Shown one piece after another: positions 45,552 to 54,014 of a DNA stretch of 64,000 bases (positions within the stretch are counted from its first letter, which is position 1; each line of letters opens with the position of its first letter). A program made the position numbers and the translations under genes. Under the pieces are notes generated by a model. The model saw only the letters and a list, made by a program, of their open reading frames with translations, was not told where the DNA came from and did not search any database. This stretch comes from Candidatus Leptovillus affinis (lineage in GTDB: Bacteria > Chloroflexota > Anaerolineae > Promineifilales > Promineifilaceae): NCBI GenBank assembly GCA_016705235.1, contig JADIYP010000007.1:1-64000 (forward strand), written 5' to 3'.

Positions 45552-47629
45552 CAAAAAATGGTCCGCACGGCCGTTTGCTCCATCCGACCAGCGGGCAGCT
45601 TTCTAACCAGTTCATGCCAAAGCGCGTATTTACCGATGTACCTAAAGAGAGAAGTGTTGTGAAACAACCTGGAAGTCACCTTGAAACACCAGATACTGTC
45701 CTAATCATCGATGACAGCCCCGAAAATCGACTGTTGTTATCCTCACAATTAGGCATGGAAGGCTACAAAATCCTCCAGGCCCAAGACGGCCACGAGGGGC
45801 TAGCCATAGCCCGTGAACACGATCCGGACATCATCTTGCTCGATGTCATGATGCCCGACATCAACGGCTTCGATGTTTGCCGCCAGCTAAAAGCGGAAAC
45901 TGATACCCATCTCATCCCCGTCATCATGGTAACTGCCCTGCGCGACATCAAACATCGCATCGAAGGCATCGAAGCCGGCGCCGACGAATTTTTATCTCGT
46001 CCCCACAATCGAGAAGAACTCCTCGTGCGCGTGCGCACCCTCATCCGTCTCAAACGCGCCCGGGTCGGCCTGGAAGAAGAGCGCAATCGACTCCAACTGC
46101 TCTACGACATCAGCCAGGCCATCAGCGCCGAACTAGACCCAGACATCCTCATGGCCACCATTATCGACAAAACCCAAAAAGCTGTCGGGGCCACCAAGGG
46201 CAACATCATGCTCTTAAATGAAACCGGCGAAGTCGATCATAAATTCCTCATTCGCGCCGGCTCTTCGGTAGAAATTAGCGACCGCGTCACGCAAGAAGTA
46301 ATGACGCGCGGTCTGGGAGGCTGGCTGGTACGTCATAAGCGCGGCGATATTATCGAGGACATTCAGCAAGATGAGCGCTGGATCACGCTGCCCGACGATC
46401 CCTTAGAAAAAGGGTCGGCCATTGGCGTGCCATTTGTCAGCCCCAAAAAAGTGGTCGGCGTCATCATCCTCAACCAGCCACAGGTGGGGTATTTTAACAA
46501 GCAGCATCTGTCCCTTTTAGAAACCATCGGCACCTCCGTTGCTTCGGCGCTGGAAAACGCCAACTATTTCACCGAAATCAGCGAAGAACGCCGCAAACTT
46601 GGCGCCATTCTCACCCAATCCACCGACGCCATCATCACCACCGACGAAAAATGGCACATTTCGCGCATCAACTCGGCCGCCGAGCTGCTTTTTGGCGTAG
46701 ACGCGCAGGAAGTAACCAACCAATCTATCCGCGATGTGGCAGAATTAAAGATGCTCCTGCCGATTTTTCATAACGCTTCCGGGCGCGTCGCTCCAGAAGA
46801 AGTGCATCTGGAAAACGGCAAAACCCTCTACGCCAGCATTTCTCCAATACAGGAAGTGGGGTACGCGGCCGTTATTCAAGACGTGACCGAATTTAAGAAA
46901 ATCGAAGAGATGCGCCTGGCTGAAGAACGGCGTGAACAACTACTGCTCAAGGAAACCTTCTCGCGTTACATGGGGCAGCGCCTGGTGGAACATGTGATGT
47001 CTTACGAACCGGGGCTGTTATCGCGGCGCGAACGCCGGCGGGCGGTTGTTATGTTTGCTGATCTGCGCAATTGGACCAGCGGCATGATCATGAAAATAGA
47101 ACCCAACAAGGCCATCAACCAGTTAAATGAATTTTTTACGCAAATGATGGATATTGCTCTGGAATATGATGGCACCGTCTTTGAGATGACGGGGGATGAA
47201 ATTTTGGTGGGCTTTAACGCGCCGTTTGATCAGCCAGACGCGCCGTTTCGGGCGTTACAGACGGCGCTGACGATGCAGCGCGAGTTTAATATGCTCCGTC
47301 GCGGCTGGTATGAGGAAGCAGGGACCGAACTTGGGTTGGGCATTGGCGTGGATTTGGGCGATGTGGTGTTGGGGAACGTGGGGGCTGAATCGCGGATGAG
47401 TTTTCGGATGGTGGGGGAACCGATGAACACGGCGCATCGGTTGGTAGACCTGGCGGAGGATGGTCAGATTATTATTTCGCAGGTGGTTTACCAGGCTTTG
47501 CAGGATAAAGCGCCGGATTTTCTGGAGAACATTCCGTTTGAGAGAATTGGTCCGGTGGCGCTGAAAGGGATTTCGCCGCCACAAACGCTCTACCGCACAA
47601 CGGTGGATCGCTCGCCGATGAACGATTAA
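45548..47629 (+). CDS. receiver-GAF-PAS-class III cyclase-like protein
   Basis: 693 aa (the start overlaps recF; a later start near the receiver domain is possible). Domains: receiver (about 50-170) with DDSPENR and phosphoacceptor LLDVMMPDING but Arg instead of the conserved Lys (SRP); GAF (about 190-335); PAS (about 345-455); and a class III adenylate/guanylate cyclase domain (about 480-690). Both metal aspartates are present (FADLRNWT and TGDEILVGF), as are the transition-state Asn and Arg (MNTAHR). The purine-specifying positions appear to be Glu and Arg, matching neither usual adenylate nor guanylate cyclases. Output is therefore uncertain. Confidence 0.85.
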   Translation: MTKNGPHGRLLHPTSGQLSNQFMPKRVFTDVPKERSVVKQPGSHLETPDTVLIIDDSPENRLLLSSQLGMEGYKILQAQDGHEGLAIAREHDPDIILLDVMMPDINGFDVCRQLKAETDTHLIPVIMVTALRDIKHRIEGIEAGADEFLSRPHNREELLVRVRTLIRLKRARVGLEEERNRLQLLYDISQAISAELDPDILMATIIDKTQKAVGATKGNIMLLNETGEVDHKFLIRAGSSVEISDRVTQEVMTRGLGGWLVRHKRGDIIEDIQQDERWITLPDDPLEKGSAIGVPFVSPKKVVGVIILNQPQVGYFNKQHLSLLETIGTSVASALENANYFTEISEERRKLGAILTQSTDAIITTDEKWHISRINSAAELLFGVDAQEVTNQSIRDVAELKMLLPIFHNASGRVAPEEVHLENGKTLYASISPIQEVGYAAVIQDVTEFKKIEEMRLAEERREQLLLKETFSRYMGQRLVEHVMSYEPGLLSRRERRRAVVMFADLRNWTSGMIMKIEPNKAINQLNEFFTQMMDIALEYDGTVFEMTGDEILVGFNAPFDQPDAPFRALQTALTMQREFNMLRRGWYEEAGTELGLGIGVDLGDVVLGNVGAESRMSFRMVGEPMNTAHRLVDLAEDGQIIISQVVYQALQDKAPDFLENIPFERIGPVALKGISPPQTLYRTTVDRSPMND

Positions 47630-47669
47630 GGCAAGTGGGCGAATTTGGTTAAGAGGGAATTGTGTCGGG

Positions 47670-48380
47670 TTATAACGGCCGTTTCCCCGCCATTCCTGGC
47701 CGGCGCGGATAAGCCGCCGGAGTCGCTTTCACCTTGGGCACCACCACCAGATAATGGGACCTGTCTGGCGGCGAAGGCGCCAGGGTAATCTGCGGCACGC
47801 CGCCGCCCAAGATCGTGATCGCTTCAGCGGCCACGGCCGTTTCCTCGGCCGCCTTCCCCCCTTTTTGCGCTAACGCCTGGCCACCCACACGGCACAGCGG
47901 CAGCAGATATTCCAGCAGCACCCGCATTTCCGCCACGCCGCGCGCCACCGCCCAATCATAACGCGCCCGATGCGCCGCCGCCTGGCCCAAAACTTCTGCT
48001 CGCTCCGCTGCAATCACCACATCATCAAACCCCAGTTCCGCCGCTACAACCAGCAGGAAATCTGTTTTTTTGGCCACGCTTTCCGCCAGAGTTAGGCGCA
48101 ATTCAGGGTACAAGATTTTTAGCGGCAGGCCAGGAAAACCGGCGCCAGTGCCTATATCGATGAGCGCACGGCCGTTCAAATCCCCGGTCACCAGCGCACA
48201 AGTCAGAGAATCGAAGAAATGGCGCGCGCGAATATCGTTAGGTTGGCGCACGGCCGTTAAATTCAACCGCCCATTCCAATCCAACAACAGCGCCAAATAC
48301 GCCTCAAACTGTGCCCGCTGCGTCGCCGACAAAGGCAGCCCCACGGCCGCCGCCTGCGCCGCCAAAGCCATCTCATCCAT
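47670..48380 (-). CDS. rsmG: 16S rRNA (guanine-N7) methyltransferase RsmG
   Basis: 236 aa Rossmann-fold methyltransferase modifying G527 of 16S rRNA. The SAM motif is IDIGTGAGFPGLPL near residue 75 and AESVAKKTDFL follows. The length is normal. It overlaps by 1 nt the stop of the peptide-binding lipoprotein gene upstream (TAATG), so the two are translationally linked, a chance pairing rather than a known functional one. Confidence 0.94.
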   Translation of the reverse strand: MDEMALAAQAAAVGLPLSATQRAQFEAYLALLLDWNGRLNLTAVRQPNDIRARHFFDSLTCALVTGDLNGRALIDIGTGAGFPGLPLKILYPELRLTLAESVAKKTDFLLVVAAELGFDDVVIAAERAEVLGQAAAHRARYDWAVARGVAEMRVLLEYLLPLCRVGGQALAQKGGKAAEETAVAAEAITILGGGVPQITLAPSPPDRSHYLVVVPKVKATPAAYPRRPGMAGKRPL

Positions 48381-50215
48381 TACCGGCTGCGCTCCAGACG
48401 CTTCAACTCTTCATCAATCACATACGTATCGTACTGCTCACCCCCAAAATGAGCCGACGTAAATGTCAGCCAGGACTGCTGCATCATATAAAACCCGCGC
48501 ACATAAAGCGGCACCATCGGCGCTTCGCCGCCTTCACCAAAGAAACCATTCTCTACCTGGCGATAAAGGTCAATCCGCTCCTGCAAATCGGTAGACTGCG
48601 ATGCCTGCCGCAGCAGATCGTCAAATTGGGTACACGGCCGTTCCACGCGATTCTCGCTGTCCGAACAATGCAGCAGTTCATTCAGCCAATTGTTTTGATC
48701 CGGATAATAAGACGACCAGCCTAATTCCCAAATATCTGGCCGTGCCTCCCCTGCCCCGGCACGCGTATTGGCCAACAGCGTGCCAAACTGCACCTGCTCT
48801 AAAATAATTTGCTCCTCGGTGCAATCCAGCTCTTTTACCCACATCTCGCGGATCAATTCAGCCTGCCGCAGCGAGACATCCAACGTGCTGACCACAAACA
48901 CAATCGGCGGCATCAGACGGCAACTGCTGTAGGCGCTCTCAGCCAACTGCTGCCGCGCATAATCTGGGTTATAACCAATTCCCACGCTGTCCAAAGGCGG
49001 CGCGCCCACAACGCCAGGCGGCCCCAAATGACGCATCGCCTCGGCCCGGCCGCCATACAATTCCTCCGCCAGGGCTTCGCGGTCGATGGCCGCGCTGAAG
49101 GCCCGGCGCAGGTTCGGTTCGCGGAACACGCCGCTGTTAAAATTAAAACTGATGTAGAACACTGTCTGATCGGTCACCATGCGGGCGCGCGGCATAAATT
49201 CCAGCAAAAAATCTTCTCGATAATCGGGTGGCAGGGGGGCAATATCTAGCTGCTTGTCTTGCCAGAGTTCGTACATACCGGCGGCGTCGTCAAAAAAGTA
49301 GATATTGACCATTTCCGCGTTGCCGCCGCGCGGCAGCGGCCACTCCACATTACGCTGCAAAATGGTCCGCTTTTCAGACAAATCGCCGGTTGTGAGCAAA
49401 TAAGGGCCGCTGGTGTAAATGTTTTCCGGTAACTGCCATTCATCTTCAAATTCTTCGATTAGTTCGCCCGGAACCGGTTTGAGCAGGTTGAGGCTGGTGA
49501 TGGTTAGAAAATAACCGGCCGGTTTGGTGAGCGAAAATTGAACGGTGTAATCGTCAATCGCTTTGACGCCAATTGCGTCCAGGTCGCCTGGGGAAACGAC
49601 ACTCAGGCGATGGACCTGTTCGCAGCCGGTGATGAGGAATAAGATGAAGGCTTCCGGGGTTTTTGTAGCGGATTGGCAGACGCGGTGTACGGCCGTTACC
49701 ACATCAGCCGCCACCACGGGACGGATTTGCTCAGGCGTCAGGGGGTCTTCGTCCAGGGAACTATCGGCCGGTGGGCGCAGCCAATACACATCCTCGCGCA
49801 AATAAAAGGTCCAGACACGGCCGTCGCGGCTCACCTCCCACCCCTTGGCCAATTCCGGCTCAACAATGTCGGTGGCATGGTTAAAATTGGTCAGCCCGAC
49901 AAATAAATTTTCGATCAACGTCGCGCCGTTATCTTCGGCCGTCTTTTGTGGGTCGATATTGGGGAAAGCGCCCTGCATCCCCACATCCAGAATAACCGGC
50001 CGCCGCTGCGTAATGAGTACCGGCGTTGGCGTGACTGTTTGCGCCACCACTCTGGTCACGACCTCCTCGAAGCCTTCTACCGTTACTACTTCCGTCACCA
50101 CCACATCCACCACCGGCGGGGTGTCACAACCGGCTAGCAGCAAAATAAAGAGGCTCGCCCCAAAGACCTGACGGCCGTTTCCGCCCATGACCCACCAAAT
50201 GACTCGTCTTATCAT
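48380..50215 (-). CDS. peptide/solute ABC transporter substrate-binding lipoprotein (family 5)
   Basis: 611 aa. Signal peptide with lipobox LLLAGCDT (Cys about 29), followed by a typical cluster B/C SBP domain with GWEVSRDGRVWTFYLREDVYW, the Pro-rich loop and DIWELGWSSYYPDQNNW near the end. It binds peptides or another oligomer outside the cell. No permease or ATPase gene is adjacent, so it may be an orphan binding protein using a shared Dpp/Opp-type channel. A divergent receiver gene starts at 50354. Confidence 0.9.
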   Translation of the reverse strand: MIRRVIWWVMGGNGRQVFGASLFILLLAGCDTPPVVDVVVTEVVTVEGFEEVVTRVVAQTVTPTPVLITQRRPVILDVGMQGAFPNIDPQKTAEDNGATLIENLFVGLTNFNHATDIVEPELAKGWEVSRDGRVWTFYLREDVYWLRPPADSSLDEDPLTPEQIRPVVAADVVTAVHRVCQSATKTPEAFILFLITGCEQVHRLSVVSPGDLDAIGVKAIDDYTVQFSLTKPAGYFLTITSLNLLKPVPGELIEEFEDEWQLPENIYTSGPYLLTTGDLSEKRTILQRNVEWPLPRGGNAEMVNIYFFDDAAGMYELWQDKQLDIAPLPPDYREDFLLEFMPRARMVTDQTVFYISFNFNSGVFREPNLRRAFSAAIDREALAEELYGGRAEAMRHLGPPGVVGAPPLDSVGIGYNPDYARQQLAESAYSSCRLMPPIVFVVSTLDVSLRQAELIREMWVKELDCTEEQIILEQVQFGTLLANTRAGAGEARPDIWELGWSSYYPDQNNWLNELLHCSDSENRVERPCTQFDDLLRQASQSTDLQERIDLYRQVENGFFGEGGEAPMVPLYVRGFYMMQQSWLTFTSAHFGGEQYDTYVIDEELKRLERSR

Positions 50216-50353
50216 AACCTTGTCATGCTATCCTATGCCCACATTGCAGGCAAATATTCAGGCGCTAAAATCGGACATTTGCCATGTCCAGTTCCGAGTA
50301 GTAAACTAGGGAAAACAAGCTCAAGTGCTGCATTGCTTAAGGAAAGGCTCAAC

Positions 50354-51586
50354 ATGTACGAACGCGTACTGGTGATTGATGATTCCGAAGAAATTCGCGA
50401 ATTTTTGAGCGAATATATACTCAGGCCAAAAGGGTTTGAAGTTCTTACAGCATCCAACGGTCTTATGGGTTTGGAAATGGCCATCGCCAAAGAGCCAAAT
50501 CTGATGATTGTTGATCAACAGATGCCCAGACTTACCGGTCTTGAAGTATTGGAAAAATTGAAAGAACGCGGAATTGAAATCCCCGCAATTTTGGCTACCG
50601 CGCACGGCTCAGAAGAAACGGCCGTAGCTGCTTTTCGCTTAGGCATCCGTGATTACGTTATTAAGCCCTTCGACGCCGATGAAATCAGCGAATCCGTAGA
50701 CAAAGCGCTGCGCGAAAGTCGTCTGGCCCGTGAACGGGACCAACTCGTGCAGCAGCTCATGGAAAGCAACTCCCAGTTGCAGCGCCGCGCCCAAGAACTC
50801 AATGTCTTATATGGCGTAGGCAAATCCGTCGCCTCCTCCTTAGATTTAGAAGAAGTGCTGCACCGCGTGGTCGAAGCGGCCGTTTACGTCGTTGGCGCCG
50901 AAGAAGGCTCGCTGATGCTGCTGGACGAAGACCAGGGCGAGTTATACATTCGCGCGTCAAAAAACCTCGACTCCAAAGCCCAATCCATGCGCAAACGCGT
51001 TTCCGATAGTCTGGCCGGGAAAGTCCTCCAAACAAAAAGAGCCATCGCCATCGGCAATGACTCCCAGTGGAAACGCACCCACACAGCTCTCCTGGTAAAA
51101 TCGCTCATTTACGTCCCCCTGATTTTGCAAAACAAACCCATCGGAGTTCTCGGGGTCACCAATCGTCTGAAGGAAACTTCCTTCGACAGCAACGACACCC
51201 GCGCCCTTTCGGCGCTCGGCGGCTACGCCACCATCGCCATCAACAATGCCAACATTTACAGCGAAATTGAGCGTGAGAAAAATACCCTCAGCGCCGTGAT
51301 GGATCTATCGGATAACCCAATCCTGGTTATAGACGAAAACAACCGCCTGCTGCTGACAAATTCAGCGGCGCGCAAACACCTGGGATTTGTGTCTGGTGAA
51401 AATCCCATTGGTCAACCCATTCAGGATATTTTACAAGATGACCTGTTGGCCTTTATTGACCAACCACAAGGAACCGCCAGACAAATCGCCCAAAAGCTGG
51501 TGACGGCGAGTGGTCAGACGTTTAAAGCGGAAATGACCCTTATCGAGGGCGGTAATCGGTCTATTTTGTTGCAGCCAGCAGGGTAA
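50354..51586 (+). CDS. response regulator with GAF and PAS domains, no output domain
   Basis: About 410 aa from the ATG at 50354, with AAGGA about 10 nt upstream. Receiver (about 1-125) keeps VIDDSEE, phosphoacceptor IVDQQMPRLTG and IKPFDADE lysine. A short coiled coil leads to a GAF domain (about 150-300) and a PAS domain (about 305-400). The protein stops inside or just after PAS, with no kinase, cyclase or DNA-binding part. It could be a truncated hybrid kinase or a natural sensor scaffold; the reading frame is otherwise intact. Confidence 0.88.
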   Translation: MYERVLVIDDSEEIREFLSEYILRPKGFEVLTASNGLMGLEMAIAKEPNLMIVDQQMPRLTGLEVLEKLKERGIEIPAILATAHGSEETAVAAFRLGIRDYVIKPFDADEISESVDKALRESRLARERDQLVQQLMESNSQLQRRAQELNVLYGVGKSVASSLDLEEVLHRVVEAAVYVVGAEEGSLMLLDEDQGELYIRASKNLDSKAQSMRKRVSDSLAGKVLQTKRAIAIGNDSQWKRTHTALLVKSLIYVPLILQNKPIGVLGVTNRLKETSFDSNDTRALSALGGYATIAINNANIYSEIEREKNTLSAVMDLSDNPILVIDENNRLLLTNSAARKHLGFVSGENPIGQPIQDILQDDLLAFIDQPQGTARQIAQKLVTASGQTFKAEMTLIEGGNRSILLQPAG

Positions 51587-51629
51587 CGGCCGTTCCCCCC
51601 ACATCCCCCAAACAAGCTTCCCCGATGGC

Positions 51630-51851
51630 TTAAGACTTAAAGCCCAACCAAAAATGGTTGGGTAAAACTGTCCGTGCCGGTTGTACTTCAATTTGCCCCA
51701 CCGTTTTCTTCTCGGTGAGTGATTGATTGTTTACCAGACATAATTCCGGGAAACGGCCGTATTTCTCTCGATAATACTCTGCCGCCCGGTTCACCTTTTC
51801 ATCCAACGACCGCTGTCTATCGCTATCCAGCCACAACATGCCAATGTCCAT
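51630..51851 (-). CDS. small hypothetical protein (73 aa) downstream of FtsK-like ATPase
   Basis: 73 aa from the ATG at 51851, adjacent to the FtsK-like stop at 51853, so the two are almost surely co-transcribed. It is soluble, with DEKVNRAAEYYREKYGRFPE suggesting a helix-rich fold, and has no motif I recognise. The close pairing and the shared minus strand make it a candidate partner of the ATPase. Confidence 0.7.
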   Translation of the reverse strand: MDIGMLWLDSDRQRSLDEKVNRAAEYYREKYGRFPELCLVNNQSLTEKKTVGQIEVQPARTVLPNHFWLGFKS

Positions 51852-51852
51852 T

Positions 51853-53061
51853 TTATTCCCTCGCAGACGGCCATAAACGGCCGTTTCCATCAAAAAACAA
51901 CACATTCGCCCCGTCATCCGCAATTTCTTCCACAGACACCGCATCCAGATGCGGTCGAATCAGGTAAGGATGGGCCATCAGCGTGGGCATCGGCGGTCGC
52001 AGCAACTGACTCACGCTCATGTGCAGGTCTTCGTTGCCCACATACGCTGCCTGAAAATTGACCAGATTGCCATTAGCCACGGCCACAAAATCGCCACGGC
52101 CGTATAAATTTTCCGCGCCACTGCCATCCCGGCCAGCCGCATCACGCGCTGCCTGCCTATCCGCGCTTTTCCCCACCACCCGCACCGGCAAATTTGCCCG
52201 TAAGATCGTGTCGATGGCTGCCGCCCCAGGCTCATCCATGGAGAGGATCAGATGAATGCCCACTGTTTCGCCATGCTGCACAAGTTGGGTAATAGCATCG
52301 CCGATAGGTGCCCCGCCAACCTCCATGAGCGCCGCCGCCTGGTCAATAATCACCACGACATTAGGCACGGCGGCGCCAGTTTCTTCGCGGTAAGCCATTT
52401 CATTCACCAAAAAATTCAGGGCGTCGGCGGCCGTTTCAACATCATAAATTACCGAAGTCAGCATGTGGGGCAAATAATTGAGAGGCTCAAGTTCGGTGTA
52501 GGCCGGGGCGCTTGCCCCAATTTGCGGATCAATAACCAACAATTGCACGTTGGACTGGCGATTGGTTAACGCCAGAGACAGAGCAATGGTGCGAATAAGG
52601 CTGGTTTTGCCTGCACCGGGCATACCGGAGACCATCATATGTGTCATTCCCCTGGCATCAAATTGCACCAACACCGGACGGCCGTCTTCCGATAGTCCCA
52701 AAACGGCCGTGAGCGGCTCTATCTGCGGCGTCATCGCTAACACGTCCAGCAGCGCCACGGGCGGCTCTTCTTTATACGCCACATCTAACTGCCAACGGCC
52801 GTCCGCCCGCCGAATGGCTACATCCGGCACACCCAACGCCGTTTTCAAATCGCCCGCCGCATCTCGCAGGCGGTCCCAACCGGTCGTCAGCATGGCTTGC
52901 AGCTCATATCGATACGCTCGTGGCCCTACAACCCCGCCTGTTACCTCGGCCGCCATCTCGTGCCGGGCAAACACGCGCTCAATCTGCCTGGATTGAATTT
53001 CTATGCGATGCTGCAAGCGTTGTTTTTGCAGCATTTGTCTTCTCTCTTTAGGTGTTGTCAT
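51853..53061 (-). CDS. FtsK/SpoIIIE-like ATPase, soluble
   Basis: 402 aa, without membrane helices or a gamma DNA-binding domain. A basic N-terminal helical region and a domain of about 110 residues precede the ATPase core: Walker A GMPGAGKT (146-153), Walker B VVVIIDQ (Asp240, with Gln where FtsK has Glu), a GIHLILSMDEP segment where FtsK has TQRP, and a late RANLPVRVVGKSADRQAARDAA that follows FtsK. It resembles short FtsK-like proteins more than the division translocase. A LexA-box core lies 9 nt before the start. Confidence 0.82.
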   Translation of the reverse strand: MTTPKERRQMLQKQRLQHRIEIQSRQIERVFARHEMAAEVTGGVVGPRAYRYELQAMLTTGWDRLRDAAGDLKTALGVPDVAIRRADGRWQLDVAYKEEPPVALLDVLAMTPQIEPLTAVLGLSEDGRPVLVQFDARGMTHMMVSGMPGAGKTSLIRTIALSLALTNRQSNVQLLVIDPQIGASAPAYTELEPLNYLPHMLTSVIYDVETAADALNFLVNEMAYREETGAAVPNVVVIIDQAAALMEVGGAPIGDAITQLVQHGETVGIHLILSMDEPGAAAIDTILRANLPVRVVGKSADRQAARDAAGRDGSGAENLYGRGDFVAVANGNLVNFQAAYVGNEDLHMSVSQLLRPPMPTLMAHPYLIRPHLDAVSVEEIADDGANVLFFDGNGRLWPSARE

Positions 53062-53069
53062 AATAAATA

Positions 53070-53081
53070 GAACAATAGTTC
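53070..53081. promoter_or_regulatory. second LexA-box-like site before the FtsK-like gene
   Basis: GAACAATAGTTC matches the GAAC-N4-GTTC core of Gram-positive LexA boxes and, with flanking A/T, forms a 14-bp palindrome. It ends 9 nt upstream of the ATG at 53061. No clear -35/-10 pair could be assigned there. Confidence 0.55.
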
Positions 53082-53092
53082 TTAATTGGCGT

Positions 53093-53124
53093 AAAAAAGA
53101 AGGACGGCAAAAAACTGCCGTCCT
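53093..53124 (-). terminator. rho-independent terminator of lexA
   Basis: On the minus strand AGGACGGCA pairs with TGCCGTCCT (53101-53109 and 53116-53124) and is followed by TTCTTTTTT. It separates lexA from the FtsK-like gene. Confidence 0.85.
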
Positions 53125-53148
53125 GCATCTGGTCTATTTGGTTTCCCA

Positions 53149-53850
53149 CTAAGCCGTCTGGCGCATCACCATCATAACTTTCCCTTGCACCTGAACGTCC
53201 TTGGGGTTAACGTAGATTGGGTCCATCGTCGGATTGGCGGGCTGCAATCGGATGCGATCACCGTCATAGTAGAAATACTTCAAGGTCGTCGTGTCGCCAG
53301 CTAACCAAACCGCTACCATGTCCCCATTCTTGGCCGTCTCTTGCTTCCGCATAATCACGATGTCGCCATCATTCACCATGGCGTCAATCATGGACTCCCC
53401 ATTGACTCGCAGCGCGAAGAGGTCATCAACACGACCTTTGAGCATGGTGGTGCTAACTTCGATGGCGTCTTCTTCGTCATAAACGGCGAAGCCATCGTTG
53501 CCTACTTCGATAGGCGAACCGGCCACAATGTTGCCAACCAGCGGAATTTTTACCAGATTGCTGACGCCCTCGACGACAATCGCTTTGGCTTCTGTCGCCT
53601 TTTCGGTCATGATGCCCAAAAATTTTTGGGCTTTGTCGGTAAAGCTAATTCCCCGTGATACTTCGGCATCGCGGCTTAAATAGCCCCGCTCTTCGAGTTT
53701 TGTGAGATTGTAATTGACAACCGAAGTAGAACTGATCCCCACAGCCGAACCAATCTCCCGGATCGTTGGTGGACGGAAATGCTCTTCTCGATATTCCCAA
53801 ATAAATTGCAGAATATTTTGCTGTCTTTTGGATAAAGGCTTTTTGCTCAT
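53149..53850 (-). CDS. lexA: LexA repressor, SOS regulator
   Basis: 233 aa, with AAGGAG 9 nt before the ATG at 53850. The winged-helix N-terminus (PPTIREIGSAVGISSTSVVNYN) recognises the SOS box. The self-cleavage site is Ala-Gly in NIVAGSP (about 109); the catalytic Ser lies in GESMID (about 152) and the Lys in TTLKYF (about 190). Its promoter carries a perfect operator, so it represses itself until RecA filaments trigger cleavage. The spacer between head and peptidase domains is slightly long. Confidence 0.95.
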   Translation of the reverse strand: MSKKPLSKRQQNILQFIWEYREEHFRPPTIREIGSAVGISSTSVVNYNLTKLEERGYLSRDAEVSRGISFTDKAQKFLGIMTEKATEAKAIVVEGVSNLVKIPLVGNIVAGSPIEVGNDGFAVYDEEDAIEVSTTMLKGRVDDLFALRVNGESMIDAMVNDGDIVIMRKQETAKNGDMVAVWLAGDTTTLKYFYYDGDRIRLQPANPTMDPIYVNPKDVQVQGKVMMVMRQTA

Positions 53851-53928
53851 GGCAATGACTCCTTGACAGACGGCCGTTCACCATTCAAAATAACTCGACG
53901 TGGCCGACAATCGCTCATTTGTTCTGTT

Positions 53929-53957
53929 ATTATAGACGAACAGGTGTTCGATGTCAA
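53929..53957 (-). promoter_or_regulatory. lexA promoter
   Basis: On the minus strand TTGACA (53952-53957), 17-bp spacer and TATAAT (53929-53934): two consensus hexamers at ideal spacing. The SOS box fills most of the spacer. Confidence 0.93.
53937..53950. promoter_or_regulatory. LexA operator (SOS box)
   Basis: CGAACAGGTGTTCG is an exact match to the Firmicute/actinobacterial-type consensus CGAAC-N4-GTTCG. It sits between the -35 and -10 of lexA and could also affect the divergent gamma-glutamyltransferase gene at 54015. Confidence 0.95.
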
Positions 53958-54014
53958 GAAAAATTTTACGTCAACTATTTGGCCGCTTTTATCCCACCCA
54001 AAGGACATCCTTCT

